The notes under the pieces are model-generated. The model saw only the letters and a list, made by a program, of their open reading frames with translations. It was not told the origin of the DNA and ran no database searches. Shown piece by piece: positions 22,990-29,913 of a stretch of 37,020 nt of DNA. The DNA is from JAGLCY01 sp965369705 (lineage in GTDB: Bacteria; Krumholzibacteriota; Krumholzibacteriia; LZORAL124-64-63). Numbering within the stretch: the stretch's first letter is position 1; every line of letters starts with the position of its first letter. The stretch covers positions 1-37,020 of the forward strand of contig CBDURF010000008.1 in assembly GCA_965369705.1 (NCBI GenBank). Reading direction: 5' to 3'. A program made the translations under genes and the position numbers.

Positions 22990-24036
22990 ATGAAAGCACT
23001 CCGACTGAGTGAAGTGGCCGAACTGCTGGGTGGAGAGTTGGTCGGCACGGAAGATCCTGAGATCACCGGCGCCGCCGGCATCGATGAGGCAGGTCCCGGC
23101 GATCTGACCTTCCTGGCCAGCAAAAAGTTCGGCCGCGCCTTGGCGACCTCGGACGCCACCGCGGTCATCGTCGGGCCGGACCAGGACGTGGATCGACCGG
23201 CGATCCGGGTGAGCGACCCCTTTGGCGCTTTCGCTTCATTCCTGGAAGGGCTGCTGCCCGACCGGAACCGGGTGTTTCCGCCGGGGATTCATCCCACGGC
23301 CGTCATCGACCCTTCTGCGGAGGTGGCCTCAGCGGCGGCCATCGGTCCGTACTGCGTGATCGGGCCTGGGACTGTTGTCGGGGCCGGGAGTCGGCTGGGG
23401 GCCCATGTGGTCCTGGGGAGCGATGTCACGGTCGGCCGGGACAGTCTGTTTTATCCCGGGGCCACCGTGCGAGAGGGCTGCCTTCTGGGAGACCGGGTGA
23501 TCCTTCATTGCGGGGTGGTCATCGGATCGGACGGCTTCGGTTATCTGCCTGCCCGGGAAGGGATCCGCAAAGTTCCCCAAGTCGGGGTGGTGGAGATCCA
23601 GGACGACGTGGAAATCGGGGCCGGGTCCTGCGTGGATCGGGCCACGACCGGCCGCACCGTGGTGGGGGCAGGAACAAAGATCGACAATCTGGTGCAGATT
23701 GGGCACAATGTGAATATCGGAAAATTGTGTTCCCTGAGCGCTCAGACCGGGATCTCCGGCAGTTGCACCCTGGAGGACGGGGTGATCGCCGGTGGCCAGG
23801 TGGGTTTGGGGGACCATTTGAAGATCGGCGCCGGGGTGAAGATCGGCGGCCAGTCGGGGGTTACCAAGGATATCCCCGCCGGGCGGACCGTATTCGGATA
23901 TCCGGCCCTTGAGTCCGCTGAGACATTCCGGATGTTTGCTGGCCTGCGCAAGCTGCCGGAACTATTGCGGAGGGTCAGCCGTCTGGAGAAGAAATCCGAC
24001 GTGCCGGCCTCGGAAACCGAAAAGGATCAGGAGTAG
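22990..24036 (+). CDS. lpxD: UDP-3-O-(3-hydroxyacyl)glucosamine N-acyltransferase
   Basis: 348 residues. LpxD adds the second 3-hydroxyacyl chain, from acyl-ACP, to the glucosamine nitrogen in the third step of lipid A synthesis. The N-terminal uridine-binding domain (LSEVAELLGGELVG..ITGAAGIDEA) precedes a left-handed beta-helix of hexapeptide repeats. VIGSDGFGY is the LpxD hallmark, and the catalytic His lies in IGHNVNIG. The C-terminal helix ends in a charged tail. ATG 22990 is close behind an AGGG. An in-frame TTG at 22969, behind a GGGGGGCGG run, would add seven residues and cannot be excluded. lpxC-fabZ begins six bases after the stop. Confidence 0.95.
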   Translation: MKALRLSEVAELLGGELVGTEDPEITGAAGIDEAGPGDLTFLASKKFGRALATSDATAVIVGPDQDVDRPAIRVSDPFGAFASFLEGLLPDRNRVFPPGIHPTAVIDPSAEVASAAAIGPYCVIGPGTVVGAGSRLGAHVVLGSDVTVGRDSLFYPGATVREGCLLGDRVILHCGVVIGSDGFGYLPAREGIRKVPQVGVVEIQDDVEIGAGSCVDRATTGRTVVGAGTKIDNLVQIGHNVNIGKLCSLSAQTGISGSCTLEDGVIAGGQVGLGDHLKIGAGVKIGGQSGVTKDIPAGRTVFGYPALESAETFRMFAGLRKLPELLRRVSRLEKKSDVPASETEKDQE

Positions 24037-24041
24037 AACGG

Positions 24042-25355
24042 GTGCTTTGGTTCCAGAAAACATTGAAAAAGGAAGTATCCACCGAAGGATACGGGCTTCA
24101 CTCCGGTGAATTCGCCAGGATGACCTTTGTCCCGGCCCCTCCCAACACCGGCCTGGTCTTCGTCGTGCCCGGTTCCGCTGGGGAGGTGCGGATTCCAGCC
24201 CTGGTGGAGAACGTCACCGCCGATAAGGACCTCGTGCGCGCCACCACCCTGGCCAAGGATGGGGTGACGATCCACACCGTGGAGCATGTCCTTTCCGGGC
24301 TGGCGGGGATGGGTGTCACCAATTGCCTGATCCGCCTGGAAGGAGGGGAGCCCCCGGTGCCCGCATGCGCCAGCGCCCTGTCCTACGTGGCGATGATCGA
24401 AGAGGTGGGTATCGAGGCCCAGGGCCTTCCGGCGGTCTACTACAAGATCAACCGGCCCATGTCGTGGCGGGAGGGAGATGTGGAATTGACGGCCGTCCCG
24501 GCCGAACATTTTACGATCTCGTTTTTCATCGATTACGAGGACGCCAAGATCGGAGTCCAGCAGGCGACCTTCGAGATCCATCCTTCCATCTACCGGGAGG
24601 AAATCGCACCCGCCCGGACCTTCGCCATGATGAAGGATGTGGCCCGACTCCAGGAGATGGGGCTGGTCAAGGGAGGGTCCTTCGAAAACGCCCTGGTGTT
24701 CGACGAGGACGGACTCGCCGGCGGCCAGGAATTGCGGTTCGTCGACGAATGCGTCCGGCACAAGATCCTGGATCTGCTGGGGGATCTGACCCTGCTGGGC
24801 ATGCCCATCAAGGGTCACGTCACGGCCAAGCTTTCCGGCCACGCCGGCAACGTGGAGTTCACGAGGATGCTGGCCCGGTCCGAACGACGGATGCTGCGCA
24901 TCTATCCACCGCGGAAACCCGAATTCTGGGACATCGGCTCCATCATGGAGATCATGCCCCACCGCTACCCCTTCCTGCTGGTCGATCGGATTGTCGATCT
25001 CGAACCCGGCAAGAGGGTTTGCGGAATCAAGAACGTGACGGTTAACGAACCCTTCTTCCAGGGCCATTTCCCTGGTCATCCGATCATGCCCGCGGTGCTG
25101 ATCATCGAGGCCATGGCGCAGACCGGCGGGGTGCTCCTGATGAGCGGTTTCGAAGACCCCAAGGGCAAACTCGTGTATTTCAGCGGGATTGACAACGCCC
25201 GATTCAGGCAGCCGGTGATCCCCGGCGACCAGCTCAGATTCGAATTGGAAATGAAGAAGATGCGAGGACCCCTTTGTAAAATGCATGGGACCGCATGGGT
25301 CGGGGACCGTAAGGTCGCCGAGGCGGATCTCATGTCGACCGTGGTGGAAAGCTGA
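24042..25355 (+). CDS. lpxC/fabZ: Bifunctional LpxC deacetylase / FabZ 3-hydroxyacyl-ACP dehydratase
   Basis: 437-residue fusion. Residues 1-275 are LpxC, the zinc deacetylase of the committed lipid A step. They show general base E81 and ligand H82 in HTVEH, H240/K241/D244 in VRHKILD, D248 and H267 in SGHAGN. Residues about 290-437 are FabZ, with PHRYPFLLVDRI, catalytic H342 in GHFPGHP and E356 in IIEAMAQ. Such fusions are known in Bacteroidota and relatives. One oddity: the loop usually ending MDGSA reads PVPACASA, so the conserved Asp is missing and Cys109 lies in its place or next to it. The start is GTG at 24042 with AGGAG upstream. Fusion balances lipid A deacetylation with fatty-acid dehydration. 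Confidence 0.95.
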   Translation: MLWFQKTLKKEVSTEGYGLHSGEFARMTFVPAPPNTGLVFVVPGSAGEVRIPALVENVTADKDLVRATTLAKDGVTIHTVEHVLSGLAGMGVTNCLIRLEGGEPPVPACASALSYVAMIEEVGIEAQGLPAVYYKINRPMSWREGDVELTAVPAEHFTISFFIDYEDAKIGVQQATFEIHPSIYREEIAPARTFAMMKDVARLQEMGLVKGGSFENALVFDEDGLAGGQELRFVDECVRHKILDLLGDLTLLGMPIKGHVTAKLSGHAGNVEFTRMLARSERRMLRIYPPRKPEFWDIGSIMEIMPHRYPFLLVDRIVDLEPGKRVCGIKNVTVNEPFFQGHFPGHPIMPAVLIIEAMAQTGGVLLMSGFEDPKGKLVYFSGIDNARFRQPVIPGDQLRFELEMKKMRGPLCKMHGTAWVGDRKVAEADLMSTVVES

Positions 25356-25380
25356 TCCGCCACCCCTAAGGAGGAAAAAC

Positions 25381-26202
25381 TTGGATCCGATGAAGATCAA
25401 CAAGATTGTCGGTCCCAGACCCGTCAGCGAGCCGGAGATTCACCCCACCGCGGTGGTGCATTCAGGAGCTCGCCTCGGGCACAACGTGAAGGTCGGTCCC
25501 CATTCGGTGATCGGCCCCGACGTGGTGAGGGGACCAGACTGCGTGGTGGGAACGTCCGTCCACATCGAAGGTCGGACGACCATCGGCAGGAACAACCGGT
25601 TCTTCCACGGCGCAGCCATCGGCTGCGAACCCCAAGACAAAAAATTCGGAGGCGAAACGACTTTTCTCGAGATCGGAGACAGCAACGACTTCCGCGAATA
25701 CTGCACGGTTCACCTGGCGACCGGTGAGGGAGGCCAGACCCGCATCGGGGACGACAACCTGCTGATGGCCTACGTGCATATCGCTCATAACTGCCACATC
25801 CACGACCACTGCGTCATTGCCAACGCGGTCAATCTGGCCGGTTTCGTGGAGGTGGAGAGCCACGCCACTCTCGGTGGGCTGACCCCCGTGCATCAGTTCG
25901 TGCGGATCGGTACCTTCGCCTTCATCGGCGGCGGCAGCCGCCTGCCCCAGGATGTGCCGCCGTTCATCAAGGTGGCGGGCAACCCCGTGGAGGTTGCCGG
26001 GATCAACAGCATCGGGCTGAAGCGTAACGGCTTCACCGACCAGGATCTGATGATCCTGAAGAAGGCCTACCGTCTGCTGTACCGTTCGGGTCTGAACGTG
26101 ACCCAGGCCGTGGAACGGATTGCCGCGGACTGCAAGCTGACCAGGCACACGGAAGCCCTGATGGCCTTCATCCGCCGATCCGACCGGGGGATCGTGCGTT
26201 GA
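25381..26202 (+). CDS. lpxA: Acyl-ACP:UDP-N-acetylglucosamine O-acyltransferase
   Basis: 273 residues. LpxA performs the first lipid A step, moving a 3-hydroxyacyl group from ACP to UDP-GlcNAc. Left-handed beta-helix hexapeptides run from IHPTAVVHSGARLG. The catalytic histidine lies in AYVHIAHNC, and GGLTPVHQFVRIG and GLKRNGF are typical. The C-terminal helical domain ends with RRSDRGIVR. TTG at 25381 is chosen because AAGGAGG lies six bases upstream. The in-frame ATG at 25390 would leave 15 bases. lpxB follows after 28 bases. No lpxH, lpxI or lpxG gene is found between them, so UDP-diacylglucosamine hydrolysis must be encoded elsewhere. Confidence 0.95.
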   Translation: MDPMKINKIVGPRPVSEPEIHPTAVVHSGARLGHNVKVGPHSVIGPDVVRGPDCVVGTSVHIEGRTTIGRNNRFFHGAAIGCEPQDKKFGGETTFLEIGDSNDFREYCTVHLATGEGGQTRIGDDNLLMAYVHIAHNCHIHDHCVIANAVNLAGFVEVESHATLGGLTPVHQFVRIGTFAFIGGGSRLPQDVPPFIKVAGNPVEVAGINSIGLKRNGFTDQDLMILKKAYRLLYRSGLNVTQAVERIAADCKLTRHTEALMAFIRRSDRGIVR

Positions 26203-26230
26203 CGGCCCCTGGCCGGTTCGGGAAGGTTGA

Positions 26231-27436
26231 TTGACCGTGACGCCGGCGCCAGCGGGACATATTTTCATTTCCTGCGGCGAAGCCAGCGGGGATCGATACG
26301 GAGCGGCCTTGACGGCCGCTCTGCGATCTATTGAGCCCGACCTGCGTATTTCCGCCCTCGGCGGCCCGGACATGGAGCAGGCCGGCGTGGAAATGATCGC
26401 CGATTCAGCCGAACTGGCGGTGATGGGTTTTTCCGAAGTGGTGGCCTCCCTGCCGACCCTGCTGCGGATGAGGCGCGGGATCTGGCGGCATCTCAGCGAC
26501 CGGAAAATTGACCTGGTCATCCCCATCGATTTTCCAGGCTTCAACGGGAAACTGGCTTCCAAGGCCCGGAAGGAGGGGATTCCGGTTTTCTGGCTCATCG
26601 CTCCGCAGGTCTGGGCCTGGGGTGCCTGGCGGACTCCGGGGTTTCGGCGGAAAATCGACCGGCTCGGCACCATTCTTCCTTTCGAAACGGAATATTTCAC
26701 CGAGCGGGGCTTTGACGTATTCCCCATGGGACATCCCCTGATGGAGGATTACGGTCGGGAGTTCGCTTTCGAGGAGCATTTGTCAAAACGCGAGGTCCGC
26801 TTGGGCAACCGGGAAGACCTCCTGACCATCGCCATCCTGCCCGGAAGCCGCCGACAGGAATTGAAACATCTCCTGCCCATTCTCAAGGTGACCAGCCAGG
26901 CCATTGTCGGTCACTTGGCGGGCCGGAACGTTCGCTTCGTGGTGAGCGTGGCCCCGGGAGTGGATCCGGTGGCCATCAGTTCGGTGTTCGAGTCGGGCGT
27001 GGAAATTTCGGATCAGGCGCTTCCCCGTTTGCTGGCCAACGCGGATCTGGCATTGGTATGCAGCGGGACCGCCAGCCTTGAAGCGGCTTTGGCCGGAGTG
27101 CCCCACGAACTGGTCTACCGGACCGGGGTAATCAATGAGTTCCTGGGCCGCCGGTTGGTGCGCACCTCCCACATCGGATTGAGCAACATCATCCTGGGTA
27201 ACCAGGTAATCCGGGAACACCTCCAGGATCATGCCTCGCCCCTACCGCTGGCCCGCAGCCTGTTGCGCTGGTTGGCCAGACCCGCCGAAAGGCAGGAATT
27301 CTATGGCCACGTCCGCCGGATCCGCCAGTTGTGCGGACAACAGGGGGTCTGGGACCGCACAGCCCAAGCCATCCTGGACATGATTCCACCAAACGAACGC
27401 GGGAAGCCTGAGAGAAACTCCGAAAGCCGCGCCTGA
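26231..27436 (+). CDS. lpxB: Lipid-A-disaccharide synthase
   Basis: 401 residues. LpxB (glycosyltransferase family 19) condenses UDP-diacylglucosamine with lipid X to give the lipid A disaccharide at the inner membrane face. N-terminal IFISCGEASGDRYGAAL and ALGGPDMEQAGVE are diagnostic. IDFPGFN, WLIAPQVWAWG and ILPGSRRQELKHLLP follow. CSGTASLEAALAGVP is the donor-binding region near the C-terminus. Two starts are possible: TTG 26231 (four bases after GGAAGG) and GTG 26237 (ten bases after). They differ by two residues. The stop is one base from the next ATG. Confidence 0.95.
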   Translation: MTVTPAPAGHIFISCGEASGDRYGAALTAALRSIEPDLRISALGGPDMEQAGVEMIADSAELAVMGFSEVVASLPTLLRMRRGIWRHLSDRKIDLVIPIDFPGFNGKLASKARKEGIPVFWLIAPQVWAWGAWRTPGFRRKIDRLGTILPFETEYFTERGFDVFPMGHPLMEDYGREFAFEEHLSKREVRLGNREDLLTIAILPGSRRQELKHLLPILKVTSQAIVGHLAGRNVRFVVSVAPGVDPVAISSVFESGVEISDQALPRLLANADLALVCSGTASLEAALAGVPHELVYRTGVINEFLGRRLVRTSHIGLSNIILGNQVIREHLQDHASPLPLARSLLRWLARPAERQEFYGHVRRIRQLCGQQGVWDRTAQAILDMIPPNERGKPERNSESRA

Positions 27437-27437
27437 G

Positions 27438-28046
27438 ATGTCCCTTCAGCGATGGAAACTCGCCCTTGCACCCGGAGCCTGGCGCTTTCTCAGGGCCACT
27501 GTCGCGGTGGGAGAATTTTCCCCGGACCCCGACTCGGGGGATGGCCCATTCATCTTCGCCTGTCTGCACCGTGACATCCTGCCGGCCATCATGTTCGTAC
27601 GCAGCGCCAGGCCCGCGCTTCTGGTGAGCGACAGTTTGGACGGGGAAATTCTCGTCAAGACCCTGGGCAGGCGGGAATACCGGTTCGTGCGCGGTGCAAC
27701 CGGTGGGGATGGTGGACGCGCCCTGGTTCTGCTCCGTCGGGAACTGGACGCCGGCCACAGTGTCGGGCTGGCCGTCGATGGGCCGGAAGGTCCCTTCGGA
27801 TCCATTCGGGAAGGTGTTCTCCATCTGGCCAGATTGACGGGCGTGCCGGTGGTTCCCCTGGTGGCGAGGGCCAGTCGCCCGCTTGTCCTCGACACTTGGG
27901 ACCGGACGGTCGTGCCCATGCCCTTTCGCGGGGTGAAGATGGAAATCGGACCTATCCTGTGGATACCTCGCGACCTCGGCACGCATGACATGGCCGGGTA
28001 TCTGATCCGTCTGGCGGAGTTTTTCGGCGTGGCGGAGGAGGGGTGA
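27438..28046 (+). CDS. DUF374-type lysophospholipid acyltransferase family protein
   Basis: 202 residues. The DUF374 family contains small acyltransferase-like proteins often located in lipid A clusters. Matching segments are FIFACLHRDILPAI (the histidine region), ALLVSDSLDGEIL, YRFVRGATGGDGGRALV, AVDGPEGPFGSIREGVLHLA and TGVPVVPLVARASRP. No membrane helix is obvious beyond a weak N-terminal one. It starts one base after lpxB and its stop overlaps lpxK, so all three are probably coupled. By context it may add an acyl chain to a lipid A precursor in place of LpxL/LpxM, but this is inference. The waaA (Kdo transferase) gene that often sits beside it is missing here. Confidence 0.85.
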   Translation: MSLQRWKLALAPGAWRFLRATVAVGEFSPDPDSGDGPFIFACLHRDILPAIMFVRSARPALLVSDSLDGEILVKTLGRREYRFVRGATGGDGGRALVLLRRELDAGHSVGLAVDGPEGPFGSIREGVLHLARLTGVPVVPLVARASRPLVLDTWDRTVVPMPFRGVKMEIGPILWIPRDLGTHDMAGYLIRLAEFFGVAEEG

Positions 28047-29158
28047 TGCGGGTCCTCGATCTGAGACCCAGGACCGTTCGTCTCATGTCTTACCTGTGGG
28101 GGAGGGGGCCTTCCGTTCGCGGGCGACTCACCGGCCGACCCGAGCCTCCGCACCTGGCCGCCCGGTGTGCTGCCAAGGTGGCCGACGGCTTCATCGCCCG
28201 CCGGGTGACCGCCCGTCGTCGCGTCGAGCCGGGTCCCTTGATCGTCTCGATCGGGAACCTGGCCCTCGGCGGCACCGGAAAGACACCGGTCGCGGCCGCT
28301 TTGGCGGAAAACCTGGCCACCGCCGGGTGGAAAGGCGCTATCCTGACCAGGGGGTTCGGCTCGCCCTTGGCCGGTCCCCTGACGGTCGAGGTCGACAATG
28401 TCCTGGCCGGGGATGAGGCCCGTGTGATGGCGACTGCCCTGGCGGATCACGGGTGGCCCGTCATCCAGGCCCGACGCAGGACACGGGGCCTGGATCATCT
28501 TCTGGAAACCTATCCCGCCACCGAGATCGTGATCGTGGAAGACGGGCATCAAACCGCCCGCCTCGGCAGGCACCTCGATGTAGTGATCCTGGATGGTTGG
28601 ACCGTGACCGGCGGGGATGGCGGCGAAAAGGTCTGCGCGATCACCGGGCCGGTGTTTCCTTTCGGTCCGTGGCGTGAGTCGTCCGCCGGCGCCGACCGGG
28701 CGGGAATCTGGCTTCTGGAGACGGATGAGGACGTGCCCTCCGAAGGGCTGGGCGGACAGGGGGTGGCCTTGTTCCAACGGCGGCTGACCTTGCGTGATCC
28801 GCTTGGCGGCCGCCGGGTCGATTCAAACGATGGCCGCCCCGCCGTCCTGTCGGGGATTGCCCGTCCGGAGGCCTTCGAGCAGGCCCTCGGAAATGTGCTG
28901 AAGAGGGAACCGGTTCTGGCGGTGAGGTGCGGGGATCATGCCCGCTACGCTCCCCGTGTCGTGGCGGATATATCGAGAGCCGCCCGGGAAGACAAGGCGG
29001 ATTTTCTGGTGACGACGGCCAAGGATTGGGTCAAACTGAAACCGTTCTGGCTTGACGGCCTCCCGGTTCTGGTGGCGGATCTGGAGATTCGTTGGGGGCG
29101 CGGCAAGACGCTCCCCGCGCTGGTCGGGGAGCGTCTCGATTCTCTTCGTGGGCGGTAG
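28046..29158 (+). CDS. lpxK: Tetraacyldisaccharide 4'-kinase
   Basis: 370 residues. LpxK phosphorylates the 4' position of the lipid A disaccharide at the inner membrane. SIGNLALGGTGKTPVAAAL contains the P-loop. VIVEDGHQTARLGRHLDVVI corresponds to the family's DDGFQH..L.RDLDI region. The C-terminal TTAKDWVKL is typical of LpxK. The start is ATG 28046, sharing a base with the preceding stop, with GGAGGAGGGG just upstream. GTG 28043 is an equally possible start. An 11-pair inverted repeat lies inside its last 53 bases (29106-29136). The gene ends the + strand envelope series and meets a minus-strand gene tail to tail, five bases apart. Confidence 0.93.
   Translation: MRVLDLRPRTVRLMSYLWGRGPSVRGRLTGRPEPPHLAARCAAKVADGFIARRVTARRRVEPGPLIVSIGNLALGGTGKTPVAAALAENLATAGWKGAILTRGFGSPLAGPLTVEVDNVLAGDEARVMATALADHGWPVIQARRRTRGLDHLLETYPATEIVIVEDGHQTARLGRHLDVVILDGWTVTGGDGGEKVCAITGPVFPFGPWRESSAGADRAGIWLLETDEDVPSEGLGGQGVALFQRRLTLRDPLGGRRVDSNDGRPAVLSGIARPEAFEQALGNVLKREPVLAVRCGDHARYAPRVVADISRAAREDKADFLVTTAKDWVKLKPFWLDGLPVLVADLEIRWGRGKTLPALVGERLDSLRGR
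29106..29136 (-). terminator. Strong hairpin, possible terminator of the minus-strand lipoprotein gene
   Basis: AGACGCTCCCC (29106-29116) and GGGGAGCGTCT (29126-29136) form a perfect 11-pair stem with a nine-base loop. It lies inside lpxK, about 20 bases before that stop. On the minus strand it begins 27 bases after the lipoprotein stop, which is the right place for a 3' end. There is no U-run on either side, so factor-dependent termination or RNA stabilisation is more likely than classical intrinsic termination. Confidence 0.42.
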
Positions 29159-29163
29159 CCCTG

Positions 29164-29757
29164 CTATTCAACCACCGCGCCGATGAAGTTGACCATCAGG
29201 CCGGCCAGGATCTCGACTTCGTGGTCGGTGCCGGACACGTGACCCTTGAAGATCAACTGTGCCGAGGCCGTGAAGGGGTCAGCGCCACCATTCAAAATGG
29301 CCTGGAACCAGGTCGACTCCTTCATCTCAAGAGGCCCGACCAGGATCGCAATCACGGCATCGTCATTGATGGGCACCTGGGTGTTGGCCAGGCCGCCGGT
29401 GACGTTGAAATCAGACAGTTCGGCCGGAGCGTTCACATCGGAGCTGCTCCAGATCAGGTCGTAGCTGGTGATGATGAAAGAGCTGTAGGTCCCATCATCA
29501 GGAATGGCCACGTTGCTGTTGCCGGCACGGGCACTGAAGAGCACGGGAACAAAATCGATAGGCACGAAGTCGTCGCCGCCGCCCGGCATGCCGTCGTTGC
29601 CGAGATTCAGGGCCGCCGAAATCAAGGGGGCACCCTCATTGACGGATTCCACTTCGCAGACGACGGTTTGCAGTTCATTGCTGTTATCACTGCAGCCGGT
29701 CAGGGCAGCCAGCCCTATAGCCAGGGCCATCATCGTGATCAGCGCACGGGAATTCAC
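29164..29757 (-). CDS. Hypothetical lipoprotein
   Basis: 197 residues and not recognised. GTG at 29757 has GGAGGG seven bases upstream. The leader VNSRALITMMALAIGLAALTGC is a clear lipoprotein signal with lipidated Cys22 followed by Ser-Asp, which in enterics would favour neither strict retention nor a sure outer-membrane fate. The mature part is rich in beta-forming, acidic and glycine segments (NDGMPGGGDDFVPIDFVPVL, DDGTYSSFIITSYDLIW, GHVSGTDHEVEILAGL) and has one further Cys. An upstream in-frame start would add 31 residues without a leader. It is the only confident minus-strand gene and has lower GC: 29461-29520 is 50% G+C against 72% at 28801-28860. No function assigned. Confidence 0.82.
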   Translation of the reverse strand: MNSRALITMMALAIGLAALTGCSDNSNELQTVVCEVESVNEGAPLISAALNLGNDGMPGGGDDFVPIDFVPVLFSARAGNSNVAIPDDGTYSSFIITSYDLIWSSSDVNAPAELSDFNVTGGLANTQVPINDDAVIAILVGPLEMKESTWFQAILNGGADPFTASAQLIFKGHVSGTDHEVEILAGLMVNFIGAVVE

Positions 29758-29789
29758 AGTTTCACCCTCCCGGTGGACAGACATCCTGT

Positions 29790-29820
29790 GGAATGTTGAG
29801 ATTCCAATTGACAGGAATCT
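29790..29820. repeat. Inverted repeats in the lipoprotein/nadB divergent region
   Basis: AGATTCC (29799-29805) and GGAATCT (29814-29820) form a perfect seven-base inverted repeat with an eight-base spacer, AATTGACA. An additional GGAAT at 29790-29794 pairs alternatively with ATTCC at 29801-29805. TTGACA inside the spacer (29808-29813) looks like a -35 for nadB, but no good -10 follows. Candidate operator, or leader hairpin of the lipoprotein mRNA. Confidence 0.4.
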
Positions 29821-29913
29821 ATTCGTCCGATGGCGGATGACCTTTAGCATATTTAACGTGAATATCGGCAGGTGGTTTTCAACCTGGAAGCCTCAAGGCG
29901 GGGAAGGTGGCTC

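Noticed and set aside
29092..29799. + strand frame overlapping the lipoprotein gene
   Set aside because: The minus frame has a ribosome site and a perfect lipobox; the + frame has neither.
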